A stretch of 64,000 nt of DNA. Source: Azotobacter vinelandii. GTDB taxonomy: Bacteria > Pseudomonadota > Gammaproteobacteria > Pseudomonadales > Pseudomonadaceae. The notes under the pieces were generated by a model that worked only from the letters and a program-made list of their open reading frames with translations, made no database searches and had not been told where the DNA came from. Position numbers and translations under genes: made by a program. The stretch is from NCBI RefSeq assembly GCF_001571105.1, contig NZ_BCTD01000012.1; one strand, written 5' to 3'. Numbering within the stretch: position 1 is the stretch's first letter; each line of letters opens with the position of its first letter. Of this stretch, positions 8,843 to 17,659 are shown in pieces.

Positions 8843-9562
8843 ATGCCCCACTCGGAAACTGTCGAGCGCATCCTGGACGCTGCCGAGCAGCTGTTCGCGG
8901 AAAGGGGATTCGCCGAGACCTCGCTACGACTGATCACCAGCAAGGCCGATGTCAATCTGGCCGCGGTGAACTACCACTTCGGTTCGAAAAGCGCGCTCAT
9001 CGAGGCGGTCTTCTCCCGGGTGCTCGGCCCCTTCTGCAGCGGCCTGGGGCGTGAGCTGGACCGCCGCCAGGCCGTGGGCGTGGGCCTCGAGGAGCTTCTG
9101 GAAATCACCATCGCACAGGCGCAGGCGGCGCGTCCGCGCAGCGGCATGGCGATCTTCATGCGTCTGCTCGGTCTGGTTCTGAACCAGGGACAGGAACACC
9201 TGCGGCGCTATCTCGAGGACACCTACGGCAAGCTCTTCCGTCGCTACCTGCTGCTACTGGAGGAGGCGGTGCCGGGGATTCCGCCGCTGGAGCTGTTCTG
9301 GCGCACCCATTTCATGCTCGGCGCGGCCACCTTCAGCCTGTCCGGAATCGAAACGCTGCGCGCCTTCGCCGCGGAGCGTTTCGAGGTGCAGACTTCCAGC
9401 GAACAGGCGTTGCGCCTGCTGGTGCCCTTTCTCGCCGCCGGCATGCGCGCCGGGAGTGCCATCGAGGACCCGCAACTGGCCAATGCCCGGCCCAGGCCGC
9501 GCGGCAAGGCGGTGCAGCCCGCCAGCGCGGTTCGTCCCGTTTCGCCCGAGGCGGACGAGTAG
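8843..9562 (+). CDS. psrA: TetR-family regulator PsrA
   Basis: TetR/AcrR-type repressor of 239 aa. The helix-turn-helix lies in the first 50 residues: ILDAAEQLFAERGFAETSL followed by ITSKADVNLAAVNYHFGSK. In P. aeruginosa and P. putida PsrA senses long-chain fatty acids, represses fadBA and activates rpoS; the first target sits at the start of this window. The start was placed at the ATG preceded by GGAGGAAGC, giving the family N-terminus MPHSETVERILDAAEQ. The open frame continues far upstream but only as antisense of lexA. I looked for the symmetric PsrA operator (GAAAC-N4-GTTTC type) upstream and did not find a convincing copy. Confidence 0.92.
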   Translation: MPHSETVERILDAAEQLFAERGFAETSLRLITSKADVNLAAVNYHFGSKSALIEAVFSRVLGPFCSGLGRELDRRQAVGVGLEELLEITIAQAQAARPRSGMAIFMRLLGLVLNQGQEHLRRYLEDTYGKLFRRYLLLLEEAVPGIPPLELFWRTHFMLGAATFSLSGIETLRAFAAERFEVQTSSEQALRLLVPFLAAGMRAGSAIEDPQLANARPRPRGKAVQPASAVRPVSPEADE

Positions 9563-9607
9563 CGGAGCGGTGGGCGGCATCGTCCCGATCGGCTAAGCTA
9601 GCGGCCC

Positions 9608-10132
9608 ATGCGAATGCTCGACTTTCTTCACATTTCCCTGGCGGATCAGGCGCTGTACGGTTTCGCCGACGGTCGCCTGCTCCTGCGCCTGGCGGTTTCC
9701 ACCGCGTTGAACGGTCCCGGCGAGCGGTCCGGTTCCGGCTGTACGCCGCGCGGCCTGCATCAGGTGCGTGCGAAGATCGGCGCAGGCCTGCCGGCGGGAG
9801 CCGTGCTGCGTGGGCGGCGCTGGACCGGCGAGGTCTGGACGCCGGAGCTGCACGAAGCCTTTCCCGGCCGCGACTGGATCCTCAGTCGGATCCTCTGGCT
9901 GAGCGGCTGCGAAATCGGCCGCAACCGGCTCGGTCCGGTGGACACCTTCCGTCGCTACATCTATCTCCATGGCACGCCGGACAGCGAGCCCATGGGGGTG
10001 CCGCGCTCCCACGGCTGCGTGCGCCTGCGCAACGCCGACCTGCTGGAGCTTTACCCGCGCGTGCCCCTGCACTGCCGCGTGCGGATCGAAGAAGCGCCGT
10101 GTCCCGAGTGGGCGGCGACCGATTTCAGTTGA
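9608..10132 (+). CDS. L,D-transpeptidase-like (YkuD domain) protein
   Basis: Protein of 174 aa ending in a YkuD catalytic core. H121 is in YLHGTPDSEPMG and the SHGCVRLRN motif has H135 and the nucleophile C137. Enzymes of this fold cross-link peptidoglycan stem peptides or attach lipoproteins to them. Unlike most family members no N-terminal signal peptide or transmembrane helix is visible, because the start MRMLDFLHISLADQALYGF is amphipathic. So either export is unconventional, the start is elsewhere, or the enzyme acts in the cytoplasm. It lies 10 nt upstream of nagZ, a cytoplasmic muropeptide-recycling gene, so a role in cell wall turnover fits. No good ribosome binding site precedes the ATG. 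Confidence 0.85.
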   Translation: MRMLDFLHISLADQALYGFADGRLLLRLAVSTALNGPGERSGSGCTPRGLHQVRAKIGAGLPAGAVLRGRRWTGEVWTPELHEAFPGRDWILSRILWLSGCEIGRNRLGPVDTFRRYIYLHGTPDSEPMGVPRSHGCVRLRNADLLELYPRVPLHCRVRIEEAPCPEWAATDFS

Positions 10133-10142
10133 AGGATTTTCC

Positions 10143-11141
10143 ATGCAAGGCTCTTTGATGCTGGACATCGCCGGCACCTGGCTGACCGCCGAGGATCGCC
10201 AGTTGCTGCGCCAGCCCGAGGTAGGCGGCCTGATTCTGTTCGCCCGCAATATCGAGCACCCGGCCCAGGTCCGCGAACTCTGCGCGGCGATCCGTGCCGA
10301 GCGCCCCGACCTGCTGCTCGCCGTGGATCAGGAGGGCGGCCGTGTGCAACGCCTGCGCCAGGGTTTCGTGCGTTTGCCGGCGATGGGGGCGCTGGCCGCA
10401 CATGGGGAGGACGAACGGCTGGCCGAGGAGTGCGGCTGGCTGATGGCGACCGAGGTGCTGGCAGCCGGGCTGGATTTCAGTTTCGCGCCGGTGCTGGATC
10501 TCGATCATGGGCGTAGCGCGGTGATCGGCTCGCGCGGCTTCGCCGGCGAACCGGAGGCGGTCGTCCGCCTGGCCGGGGCCTTCGTCCGTGGCATGCATGC
10601 CGCCGGCATGGCCGCTACTGGCAAGCATTTCCCCGGCCATGGCTGGGCGGAAGCCGATTCCCATGTTGCCATCCCCACCGACGAGCGCAGTCTCGATGCG
10701 ATCCGCGCTCAGGATCTGCTGCCCTTCCAGCGCCTCGGCGGCCAACTGGATGCGCTGATGCCGGCGCACGTCATCTATTCGCAGGTCGATGAGCAGCCGG
10801 CCGGCTTCTCCCGCCGCTGGCTGCAGGACATCCTGCGCGGCGAGCTGGGCTTCGGCGGGGTGGTGTTCAGCGACGACCTGTCGATGGCCGGCGCCCATGT
10901 GGCCGGCGATGCGGCCGCACGGATTGAGGCGGCGCTCGCCGCCGGTTGCGACATAGGACTGGTATGCAACGACCGGGCGGCGGCCGAACTGGCCCTGTCC
11001 GCCCTGCAGCGCCTCGACGCGAAGCCGTCGCCGCGCCTGGCGGGGATGCGCCGGCGAGCCTTCCCTGGCGTCGATTACAAGCAGAACCCACGCTGGCTGC
11101 GCGCGCTCGAGAGTCTGCGCCAGGCCCGGCTGATCGATTGA
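10143..11141 (+). CDS. nagZ: Beta-N-acetylglucosaminidase NagZ
   Basis: Glycoside hydrolase family 3 enzyme of 332 aa. It removes GlcNAc from anhydro-muropeptides in cytoplasmic peptidoglycan recycling, and its product feeds the AmpR signal that induces AmpC beta-lactamase. The family motif KHFPGHGWAEADSH is present, with catalytic H174, and the nucleophile D244 is in VVFSDDLSMAGAH. Length and both positions match the characterised P. aeruginosa enzyme. The ATG was chosen because the GAAGG ribosome binding site is 6 nt upstream and it overlaps the stop of the L,D-transpeptidase-like gene. The methylthioinosine phosphorylase gene follows after 9 nt. Confidence 0.96.
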   Translation: MQGSLMLDIAGTWLTAEDRQLLRQPEVGGLILFARNIEHPAQVRELCAAIRAERPDLLLAVDQEGGRVQRLRQGFVRLPAMGALAAHGEDERLAEECGWLMATEVLAAGLDFSFAPVLDLDHGRSAVIGSRGFAGEPEAVVRLAGAFVRGMHAAGMAATGKHFPGHGWAEADSHVAIPTDERSLDAIRAQDLLPFQRLGGQLDALMPAHVIYSQVDEQPAGFSRRWLQDILRGELGFGGVVFSDDLSMAGAHVAGDAAARIEAALAAGCDIGLVCNDRAAAELALSALQRLDAKPSPRLAGMRRRAFPGVDYKQNPRWLRALESLRQARLID

Positions 11142-11150
11142 GGAGATGAC

Positions 11151-11888
11151 ATGACGGTCCATGCGATCATCGGCGGTACCGGTCTGACCCAACTGGAAGG
11201 ACTGCGCATCCATCAGTCCCTGTCGCTGGAGACGCCCTTCGGCGCTCCTTCGGCGGACATCCTGCGCGGCGACTACGCCGGCCGCGAGGTGCTGTTCCTG
11301 GCTCGCCACGGCCACCCGCACCGCATTCCGCCGCATCGGGTCAATTACCGGGCCAACCTCTGGGCGCTGCGCCAGGCCGGCGCCACGGCGATCCTCGCGG
11401 TCAATGCGGTCGGCGGCATTCATGCGGCGATGGGCACCGGGCATTTCTGCGTGCCGCACCAGATCGTCGATTACACCTTCGGCCGGGCGCACACCTACTT
11501 CGAGGACGATCTCGACACCGTCACCCATGTGGATTTCAGCCACCCCTATGACGAGACCCTGCGCCGGCGGCTGATCGCGGCCCTGGCCGCCGAGGGCTGC
11601 GCCTTCAGCGGGCACGGGGTCTATGGCTGCACCCAGGGGCCGCGCCTGGAGACCGCCGCCGAGGTGGTCCGCCTGGAGCGGGACGGCTGCGACATCGTCG
11701 GCATGACCGGCATGCCCGAGGCGGTGCTGGCCCGGGAGCTGGAGCTGCCCTACGCCTGCCTGGCGCTGGTGGTGAATCCGGCGGCGGGCAAGAGCACGGC
11801 GCTGATCACCATGGACGACATCGAGCGCGCCATAGGCGCGGGAATGGGCAAGGCCAGGGCTGTGCTGGGGCGGGTCCTGACGGCCTGA
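11151..11888 (+). CDS. S-methyl-5'-thioinosine phosphorylase
   Basis: Purine nucleoside phosphorylase superfamily protein (MTAP/PNP type) of 245 aa. The start IIGGTGL is the phosphate-binding loop, RHGHPHRIPPHRVNYRAN contributes to the active site, and GMTGMPEAVLARELELPYAC is the purine/ribose region. The P. aeruginosa orthologue at the same position (PA3004) was shown to prefer methylthioinosine over methylthioadenosine, so that specificity is inferred here. It would recycle the methylthio by-product of polyamine and homoserine-lactone synthesis. It is 9 nt after nagZ, with GGAGATGAC as ribosome binding site. Confidence 0.9.
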   Translation: MTVHAIIGGTGLTQLEGLRIHQSLSLETPFGAPSADILRGDYAGREVLFLARHGHPHRIPPHRVNYRANLWALRQAGATAILAVNAVGGIHAAMGTGHFCVPHQIVDYTFGRAHTYFEDDLDTVTHVDFSHPYDETLRRRLIAALAAEGCAFSGHGVYGCTQGPRLETAAEVVRLERDGCDIVGMTGMPEAVLARELELPYACLALVVNPAAGKSTALITMDDIERAIGAGMGKARAVLGRVLTA

Positions 11889-11901
11889 GCCGTTTCCTGA
11901 A

Positions 11902-11932
11902 AACGACGAGGATTCCAGCGGTCCTCGTCGTT
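11902..11932. terminator. Bidirectional hairpin between convergent genes
   Basis: A perfect 11-bp stem (AACGACGAGGA at 11902-11912 with its complement at 11922-11932) has a 9-nt loop. It lies between the phosphorylase gene (+) and the CsiV-like gene (-), which converge here. A short T tract (TTTTC) follows only on the minus-strand reading, so it may be stronger for that strand. Confidence 0.65.
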
Positions 11933-11941
11933 CGGCATGCG

Positions 11942-12466
11942 TCAGAGGGGCGTGACCCGGATCAGCAGGCCCAGGTTGCCGTGGTCGAGGAAGGTGAACT
12001 GGCCGGTGGACAGGCGGCTGGTCTGTTTCAGGCGCTCGCTGCCGGCGAGGAAGCCGACGTTGTCGAAGCGGTTGATCCAGAATTCCGCGGCGACGTCCAG
12101 GTAGCGTCCCTGGGTCAGGCTCAGCGTGCCCTCGATGGGGTGGTGGCCGTGGCTTTCCTTGCCGGCGCTCAATGCCATCCGGCTCGCCGTGCCGCCCAAC
12201 TGCTGCTGCCAGGCCTGGTGCAGCAGCACCTTGTAACCCTCTGCCCCGGCCAGCTTGGCCGCCTGCTCCTCGAGCGCCGGTGTCCGGCGGTTCGTGTCGT
12301 TCAGGGTCTGCGCGCCGGCGGCCCAGTTCTCCGCCGGCGGCTGGCCCGCGGGCAGCGGGTCGCCGGGCTGGCGGAACAGGATCAATTCGACCTGATACAG
12401 CCCTTCGGCAAACGCAGCGGGGGCGAGCAGGGCGAGCAGCAGGGGAAGCAGGCGTAGCGCACGCAT
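11942..12466 (-). CDS. CsiV-family periplasmic protein
   Basis: Exported protein of 174 aa with a typical signal peptide (MRALRLLPLLLALLAPAAFA, cleavage after about residue 20). It carries the family hallmark start of the mature protein, LYQVELILFRQ. The C-terminal half has the conserved IEGTLSLTQGRYLDVAAEFW and the LGLLIRVTPL end. CsiV of Vibrio cholerae is a periplasmic peptidoglycan-binding protein needed for cell shape with D-amino acids. Whether that role holds in pseudomonads is not established. It is 11 nt downstream of mfd on the same strand and probably cotranscribed with it. Confidence 0.8.
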   Translation of the reverse strand: MRALRLLPLLLALLAPAAFAEGLYQVELILFRQPGDPLPAGQPPAENWAAGAQTLNDTNRRTPALEEQAAKLAGAEGYKVLLHQAWQQQLGGTASRMALSAGKESHGHHPIEGTLSLTQGRYLDVAAEFWINRFDNVGFLAGSERLKQTSRLSTGQFTFLDHGNLGLLIRVTPL

Positions 12467-12477
12467 GGGGTCTGTCC

Positions 12478-15400
12478 TTACGCGGATGGCGGAGTCAGGC
12501 GCTCGAGCAGCGCCTCGAGGGTGTTGAAGCGTTCTTCCGGGCGTTCCATGGGTATCTGGAACCTGAGCAGGGTGGCGCCTTCGAACTTGTAGCGGCTCGG
12601 CTGGCTCTGGATCAGCTTGATCAGCACCAACGGATCGACGCAGGTGTGGGCGGCGAATTCGATGCGTCCGCCCTGGGGGCCGGCATCGATCTTGGCGATG
12701 CCGAGCCGTTCCGCCTGCAGCTTCAGGCGGGTCAGGCGCATCAGGTGCTTGGTCGGCTCGGGCAGGAGACCGAAGCGGTCGATCATCTCCACCTGCAGTT
12801 CATTGAGTTCTTCCTCTGCGCTCGCCGAGGCGATGCGCTTGTAGAGGATCAGGCGGGCGTGCACGTCCGGCAGGTAGTCTTCGGGGATCAGCGCCGGAAC
12901 CCGCAGGTTGATGTCCGGGCCGCCGCCCAGCGGCTGCTCGAGGTTCGGCTGCTCGCCCTTGCGGATGGCCTTGACCGCGCGCTCGAGCATTTCCATGTAG
13001 AGGGTGAAGCCGACCGCCTGGATCTGGCCGCTCTGGCCCTCGCCGAGCAGTTCGCCGGCGCCGCGGATCTCCAGGTCGTGGGTGGCCAGGACGAAGCCGG
13101 CGCCGAGGTCCTGGGCGCCGGCGATGGCTTCCAGGCGCTTCTGCGCGTCCTCGGTCATCTGCTTGCGCGGCGGGGTGAGCAGGTAGGCATAGGCCTGGTG
13201 GTGGCTGCGACCGACCCGGCCGCGCAACTGGTGCAACTGGGCCAGGCCGAACTTGTCGGCGCGTTCGATGACGATGGTGTTGGCGCTGGGCACGTCGATG
13301 CCGGTCTCGATGATGGTCGAGGCCACCAGTACGTTGAAGCGCTTGTGGTAGAAGTCGCCCATCACCTGTTCCAGTTCGCGCTCGCGCATCTGCCCGTGAC
13401 CGATGGCGATGCGTGCCTCGGGCACCAGTTCGGCCAGTTCGCGGGCGCATTTCTCGATGGTCTTCACCTCGTTGTGCAGGTAGTAAACCTGGCCGCCGCG
13501 CAGCAGCTCGCGCAGCAGCGCCTCGCGGATCAGGGTGTTCTGCTGCTCCATGACGAAGGTGCGTACCGACAGTCGGCGCGCCGGCGGGGTGGCGATGATC
13601 GACAGATCGCGCATGCCGGCGACGGCCATGTTCAGGGTGCGCGGGATCGGCGTGGCGGTCAGGGTGAGGATGTCCACCTCGCTGCGCAAGGCCTTGAGCT
13701 GCTCCTTCTGGCGCACGCCGAAGCGGTGTTCCTCGTCGATGATGGCGAGGCCCAGGTTCTTGAAGCTGACGTCGTCCTGCAGGAGCTTGTGGGTGCCGAT
13801 GACGATGTCGATCTTGCCTTCGGCCAGTGCGGCGATGGCGCCTTCGACTTCCTTGGCCGACTTGAAGCGGCTCATCACCTCGACCTTCACCGGCCAGTCG
13901 GCGAAGCGGTCGCGAAAGCTGTTGTAGTGCTGCTGGGCGAGCAGGGTGGTCGGCACCAGCACCGCGACCTGCCTGCCGCTATGCACGGCGATGAAGGCGG
14001 CGCGCATGGCCACTTCGGTCTTGCCGAAGCCGACGTCGCCGCAGATCAGGCGATCCATCGGCCGGGGCGCCAGCATGTCGGTGCGCACCGCGTCGATGGC
14101 GGCCTGCTGGTCGGGGGTTTCCTCGAAGGGGAAGCTGGCGCTGAAGGTTTCGTAGTCGGTGGCCGGGTCCTTGAAGGCGAAGCCCGCGCGGGCGGCGCGC
14201 CGGGCATAGATGTCGAGCAGCTCGGCGGCGACGTCGCGGACCTGCTCGGCGGCCTTGCGCTTGGCCCTCTGCCATTGCTCCGAGCCCAGCCGGTGCAGCG
14301 GGGCGAGGGCGTCGTCGCTGCCGGTGTAGCGGGCGATCAGATGCAGGTTGGCCACCGGTACGTAGAGCTTGGCTTCCTCGGCGTACTCCAGCATGAGGAA
14401 CTCGGCGGCCTGGCCCTCGACCTCCAGGGTGACCAGGCCACGGTAGCGGCCGATACCGTGGTCGATATGCACCACGGGCGCACCCTCGCGCAGTTCGGTG
14501 AGGTGCTTGATGACGTTGTCGCCGCCGTCGCGCGCCTTTTCCCGGCGCCGGCGCTGCATCACCCGCTGACCGAACAATTGGCTCTCGGCGATCAATGCCA
14601 GGGCGGGCTCGTCGAGCAGCAGGCCCTCGTCCAGCGGGGCGATGGCGATGGCCAGGCGCTCCGTGGCGGCGAGAAAGCCCGGCCAGCCGTCGACGCTCTG
14701 CGGGCGCAGGTTCAGGCGTGCGAGCAGTTCCAGAAGCACTTCGCGGCGTCCGGCCGACTCGGCGGTGAACAGCACGCGGCCCGGGAAGCCGTCGAGGAAA
14801 CCGGCCAGGGCCGCCAGCGGCTGGCCAGCCCTGGCGTCGATCGCCAGCGACGGCAGCGCGCGTGCGGGCAGGCGCTCGCGGCCGACACCGGGTTCGATCT
14901 CTTCGGCCGAGACGATCGCCCGGGGCCAGCTCTTCAGGCGTGCGAAACAGTCCTCCACCGGCAGGAACAGCTCGGCGGGCGGCAGCAGCGGCCGTTCCGG
15001 ATCGAGGCGGCGCTCCTCGTAGCGGTTGCGCACGTCGCTCCAGAAGTGCTCGGCGGCCTGTTCGATGCCGGGCAGGGAGAACACCTGGGTGGTGGACGGC
15101 AGGTAGTCGAAGAGGGTGGCGGTTTCCTCGAAGAACAACGGCAGGTAGTACTCGATGCCGGCCGGGGTGATACCGCTGGCGAGGTCCTGGTAGATCGGGC
15201 AGCGGCGGAAGTCGACGTCGAAACGCTCGCGGAAGCGGGCGCGAAAGGCGGCGACCGCTTCCTTGCGCAGCGGGAATTCGCGGGCCGGCAGCAGACGTAC
15301 CGACTCGACCTTGTCGATCGAGCGCTGGGTCTCCGGGTCGAAGGTGCGCAGGGTCTCGATCTCGTCGTCGAACAGGTCGATGCGGTAGGGGCGCTCGCTG

Positions 15401-15927
15401 CCCATGGGAAAGAGATCGATCAGGGCGCCGCGCACGGCGAATTCGCCGTGTTCGTAGACGGTTTCCACACAGCGGTAGCCGGCCGCTTCCAGGCGCTGGC
15501 GCATCTGTTCCACATCGAGCCGCTGGCCGACGTCCAGCACCAGGCTGCTACCCAGCAGGAAAGGCTTCGGCGCCAGACGGTGCAGGGCGGTGGTGATCGG
15601 CACCACCAGCACGCCGTGGTTCAGTTCCGGCAGGCGGTAGAGGCTGGCGATGCGCTGCGAGACGATATCCTGGTGCGGCGAGAAGAGGTCGTAGGGCAGG
15701 GTTTCCCAGTCCGGGAATTGCAGCACCGGAAGCTCCGGGGCGAAGAAGCGGAGATCCTGTTCCAGGCGTTCGGCGCTCAGGCTGTCGGCGGTCAGGAGCA
15801 GGGTGAAGCGCTTGGCCGCGGCGCTGGCGGCTTCGGCGATCGCCAGGGGAAGCGCCGTGCCCGGCAGGTTGCCCCAGTGTTGTTTGCCGGGGGCCGCCGG
15901 CAGGGTCGGAAAACGCAATACGGACAC
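12478..15927 (-). CDS. mfd: Transcription-repair coupling factor Mfd
   Basis: DNA translocase of 1149 aa that removes RNA polymerase stalled at lesions and recruits UvrA. It has an N-terminal UvrB-like module, a central RNA-polymerase-interacting region, then a RecG-like helicase with Walker A GDVGFGKTEVA and DEEH box IIDEEHRFGVRQ, followed by motif V/VI RGRVGRSHHQAYAYL and the C-terminal TRCF domain. The frame is open to 16026, but the homologous protein begins SVLRFPTLPAAPGKQHWG, so the GTG at 15927 was taken as start. The ribosome binding site there is weak (CGGAG, 11 nt upstream). It is divergent from the GAPDH gene. Confidence 0.94.
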   Translation of the reverse strand: MSVLRFPTLPAAPGKQHWGNLPGTALPLAIAEAASAAAKRFTLLLTADSLSAERLEQDLRFFAPELPVLQFPDWETLPYDLFSPHQDIVSQRIASLYRLPELNHGVLVVPITTALHRLAPKPFLLGSSLVLDVGQRLDVEQMRQRLEAAGYRCVETVYEHGEFAVRGALIDLFPMGSERPYRIDLFDDEIETLRTFDPETQRSIDKVESVRLLPAREFPLRKEAVAAFRARFRERFDVDFRRCPIYQDLASGITPAGIEYYLPLFFEETATLFDYLPSTTQVFSLPGIEQAAEHFWSDVRNRYEERRLDPERPLLPPAELFLPVEDCFARLKSWPRAIVSAEEIEPGVGRERLPARALPSLAIDARAGQPLAALAGFLDGFPGRVLFTAESAGRREVLLELLARLNLRPQSVDGWPGFLAATERLAIAIAPLDEGLLLDEPALALIAESQLFGQRVMQRRRREKARDGGDNVIKHLTELREGAPVVHIDHGIGRYRGLVTLEVEGQAAEFLMLEYAEEAKLYVPVANLHLIARYTGSDDALAPLHRLGSEQWQRAKRKAAEQVRDVAAELLDIYARRAARAGFAFKDPATDYETFSASFPFEETPDQQAAIDAVRTDMLAPRPMDRLICGDVGFGKTEVAMRAAFIAVHSGRQVAVLVPTTLLAQQHYNSFRDRFADWPVKVEVMSRFKSAKEVEGAIAALAEGKIDIVIGTHKLLQDDVSFKNLGLAIIDEEHRFGVRQKEQLKALRSEVDILTLTATPIPRTLNMAVAGMRDLSIIATPPARRLSVRTFVMEQQNTLIREALLRELLRGGQVYYLHNEVKTIEKCARELAELVPEARIAIGHGQMRERELEQVMGDFYHKRFNVLVASTIIETGIDVPSANTIVIERADKFGLAQLHQLRGRVGRSHHQAYAYLLTPPRKQMTEDAQKRLEAIAGAQDLGAGFVLATHDLEIRGAGELLGEGQSGQIQAVGFTLYMEMLERAVKAIRKGEQPNLEQPLGGGPDINLRVPALIPEDYLPDVHARLILYKRIASASAEEELNELQVEMIDRFGLLPEPTKHLMRLTRLKLQAERLGIAKIDAGPQGGRIEFAAHTCVDPLVLIKLIQSQPSRYKFEGATLLRFQIPMERPEERFNTLEALLERLTPPSA

Positions 15928-16014
15928 GGGGAGGCGTGGCTCCGGTAAAAAAATGATATCCGGTCGATTGTAACTATCCGCGCGCTTTGCTGTCAGTGTT
16001 TCATCCGCCGTACA

Positions 16015-16043
16015 TTGCCGGTCCATGCCGGCATGGCCATAAT
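16015..16043 (+). promoter_or_regulatory. Candidate promoter of the GAPDH gene
   Basis: TTGCCG (16015-16020), a 17-bp spacer and CATAAT (16038-16043) precede the GTG start by 44 bp. The spacer contains the palindrome ATGCCGGCAT, which could be an operator or chance. This is the only promoter-like pair found between mfd and the GAPDH gene. Confidence 0.4.
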
Positions 16044-16086
16044 GTAGTCATTTTTAGTTGCCCCTACACGTAAGAAGGTATTGCCC

Positions 16087-17535
16087 GTGAATCAGAAGCC
16101 CGACCAGTGTCTTGGTGAATGGATTGACCGTGAAGCGCTCGCTGAGGCGATGATCCCGCTGATCGGTCAGCTCTATCGCAACAACAACGTGGTGACCTCG
16201 ATTTTCGGACGTCCCCTGATCAACCAGTCCGTGATCGCGGTCCTCAAGGCCCATCGCTTCGCCCGCCACCGCCAGACCGACGAGGCCGAGCTTTCGGTGC
16301 ACGAGACCTTCCCGATCCTCAAGGCCATGAGCGAGCTGAAGCTCGGCGCCGCTTCCGTCGATCTGGGCAAGATGGTCGGCAAGTACCGGGAGGCCGGTGC
16401 CGGTCGCTCCGTCGAGCAGTTCGTGCGCGACGAGCTGTCCGAGGTCGTCGGCAGGCAGAACAGCATCCAGCACAAGGGCAGCGACGTGGTGCTCTATGGC
16501 TTCGGCCGCATCGGCCGCCTGCTGGCGCGCATCCTGATCCAGAAGACCGGCGGCGGCGACGGACTGCGCCTGCGCGCCATCGTCGTGCGCAAGGGCGCCG
16601 ACAACGATCTGGCCAAGCGCGCCAGCCTGTTGCGCCGTGACTCGGTGCACGGCCCGTTCGAAGGCACCATCACCGTGGACGAGGAAAGCAATACCATCCT
16701 CGCCAACGGCAACCTGATCCAGGTGATCTACTCCAACGACCCGACCTCCGTCGATTACACCCAGTACGGCATCCAGAGCGCCATCGTGGTCGACAACACC
16801 GGCAAGTGGCGCGACGCCGAAGGCCTCGGCCAGCATCTGAAGTGCCCGGGCGTCGCCCGCGTGGTACTGACCGCTCCGGGCAAGGGGGCGCTGAAGAACA
16901 TCGTGCATGGCATCAACCATCGCGACATCACCGACGAGGACAAGATCGTCTCCGCGGCTTCCTGCACCACCAATGCCATCGTGCCGGTGCTGAAGGCGGT
17001 GAACGACAAGTTCGGCATCGTCAATGGTCACGTGGAGACCGTGCACTCCTACACCAACGACCAGAACCTGATCGACAACTTCCACAAGGGCAGCCGCCGC
17101 GGTCGAAGCGCTCCGCTGAACATGGTGATCACCGAGACCGGGGCGGCCACCGCCGCGGCCAAGGCCCTGCCCGAGTTGAAGGGCAAGCTGACCGGCAACG
17201 CGATTCGCGTGCCGACGCCGAACGTTTCCATGGCGATCCTCAACCTGAACCTGGAAAAGTCCACCAGCCGCGACGAGATCAACGAATACCTGCGTCAGGT
17301 GGCGATGTTCTCCGAACTGCACAAGCAGATCGACTTCGTCAACTCGTCCGAGGTGGTATCCACCGACTTCGTCGGTTCCCGCCATGCCGGGGTGGTGGAT
17401 GCCGAAGCCACCATCTGCACCGACAATCGAGTCGTGCTCTATGTCTGGTACGACAACGAGTTCGGCTACAGTTGCCAGGTGGTACGCGTGCTCGAGGAAA
17501 TAGCCGGAGTCAATCCGCCGGTTTTCCCCAACTGA
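16087..17535 (+). CDS. gap: Glyceraldehyde-3-phosphate dehydrogenase, long form with N-terminal extension
   Basis: 482 aa, against about 335 for ordinary GAPDH. Residues 1-130 are an alpha-helical extension that I cannot assign to a domain. The GAPDH fold begins at VVLYGFGRIGRLLARIL. The catalytic Cys is C293 in SAASCTTNAIVPVL and the catalytic His is H320 in HSYTNDQN; their 27-residue spacing equals that of classical GAPDH. The C-terminal WYDNEFGYS is intact. The homologue next to mfd in P. aeruginosa is PA3001. The start is the GTG at 16087, eight bases after AAGAAGG; a TTG two codons earlier is too close to it. Metabolic direction (glycolytic or gluconeogenic) and cofactor choice cannot be told from the sequence. 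Confidence 0.9.
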   Translation: MNQKPDQCLGEWIDREALAEAMIPLIGQLYRNNNVVTSIFGRPLINQSVIAVLKAHRFARHRQTDEAELSVHETFPILKAMSELKLGAASVDLGKMVGKYREAGAGRSVEQFVRDELSEVVGRQNSIQHKGSDVVLYGFGRIGRLLARILIQKTGGGDGLRLRAIVVRKGADNDLAKRASLLRRDSVHGPFEGTITVDEESNTILANGNLIQVIYSNDPTSVDYTQYGIQSAIVVDNTGKWRDAEGLGQHLKCPGVARVVLTAPGKGALKNIVHGINHRDITDEDKIVSAASCTTNAIVPVLKAVNDKFGIVNGHVETVHSYTNDQNLIDNFHKGSRRGRSAPLNMVITETGAATAAAKALPELKGKLTGNAIRVPTPNVSMAILNLNLEKSTSRDEINEYLRQVAMFSELHKQIDFVNSSEVVSTDFVGSRHAGVVDAEATICTDNRVVLYVWYDNEFGYSCQVVRVLEEIAGVNPPVFPN

Positions 17536-17548
17536 TCGTTACAAGACA

Positions 17549-17584
17549 CGAAAACGGGAGCCCATGGGCTCCCGTTTTCGTTTG
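17549..17584 (+). terminator. Rho-independent terminator after the GAPDH gene
   Basis: A long perfect inverted repeat (15 nt arms, 17549-17563 and 17566-17580) is followed by TTT. Because the arms themselves contain A4 and T4, it can work on both strands. Confidence 0.85.
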
Positions 17585-17659
17585 GGCTCTTCGCACGTCC
17601 CTGTCACTGCACATGCCAAAAAGAAAAATTCTCTTCAAGAAACCATAAAAAACAAGCTC

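Noticed and set aside
12172..15948. Open frame of about 1258 codons antisense to mfd
   Set aside because: It lies exactly opposite a clear mfd gene, has no recognisable domain, and follows from GC-rich codon usage, which removes stop codons from the complementary frames. The same holds for the long antisense frames opposite topA (3914-6688), nqrA/B (17813-20332) and rne (38422-42066).
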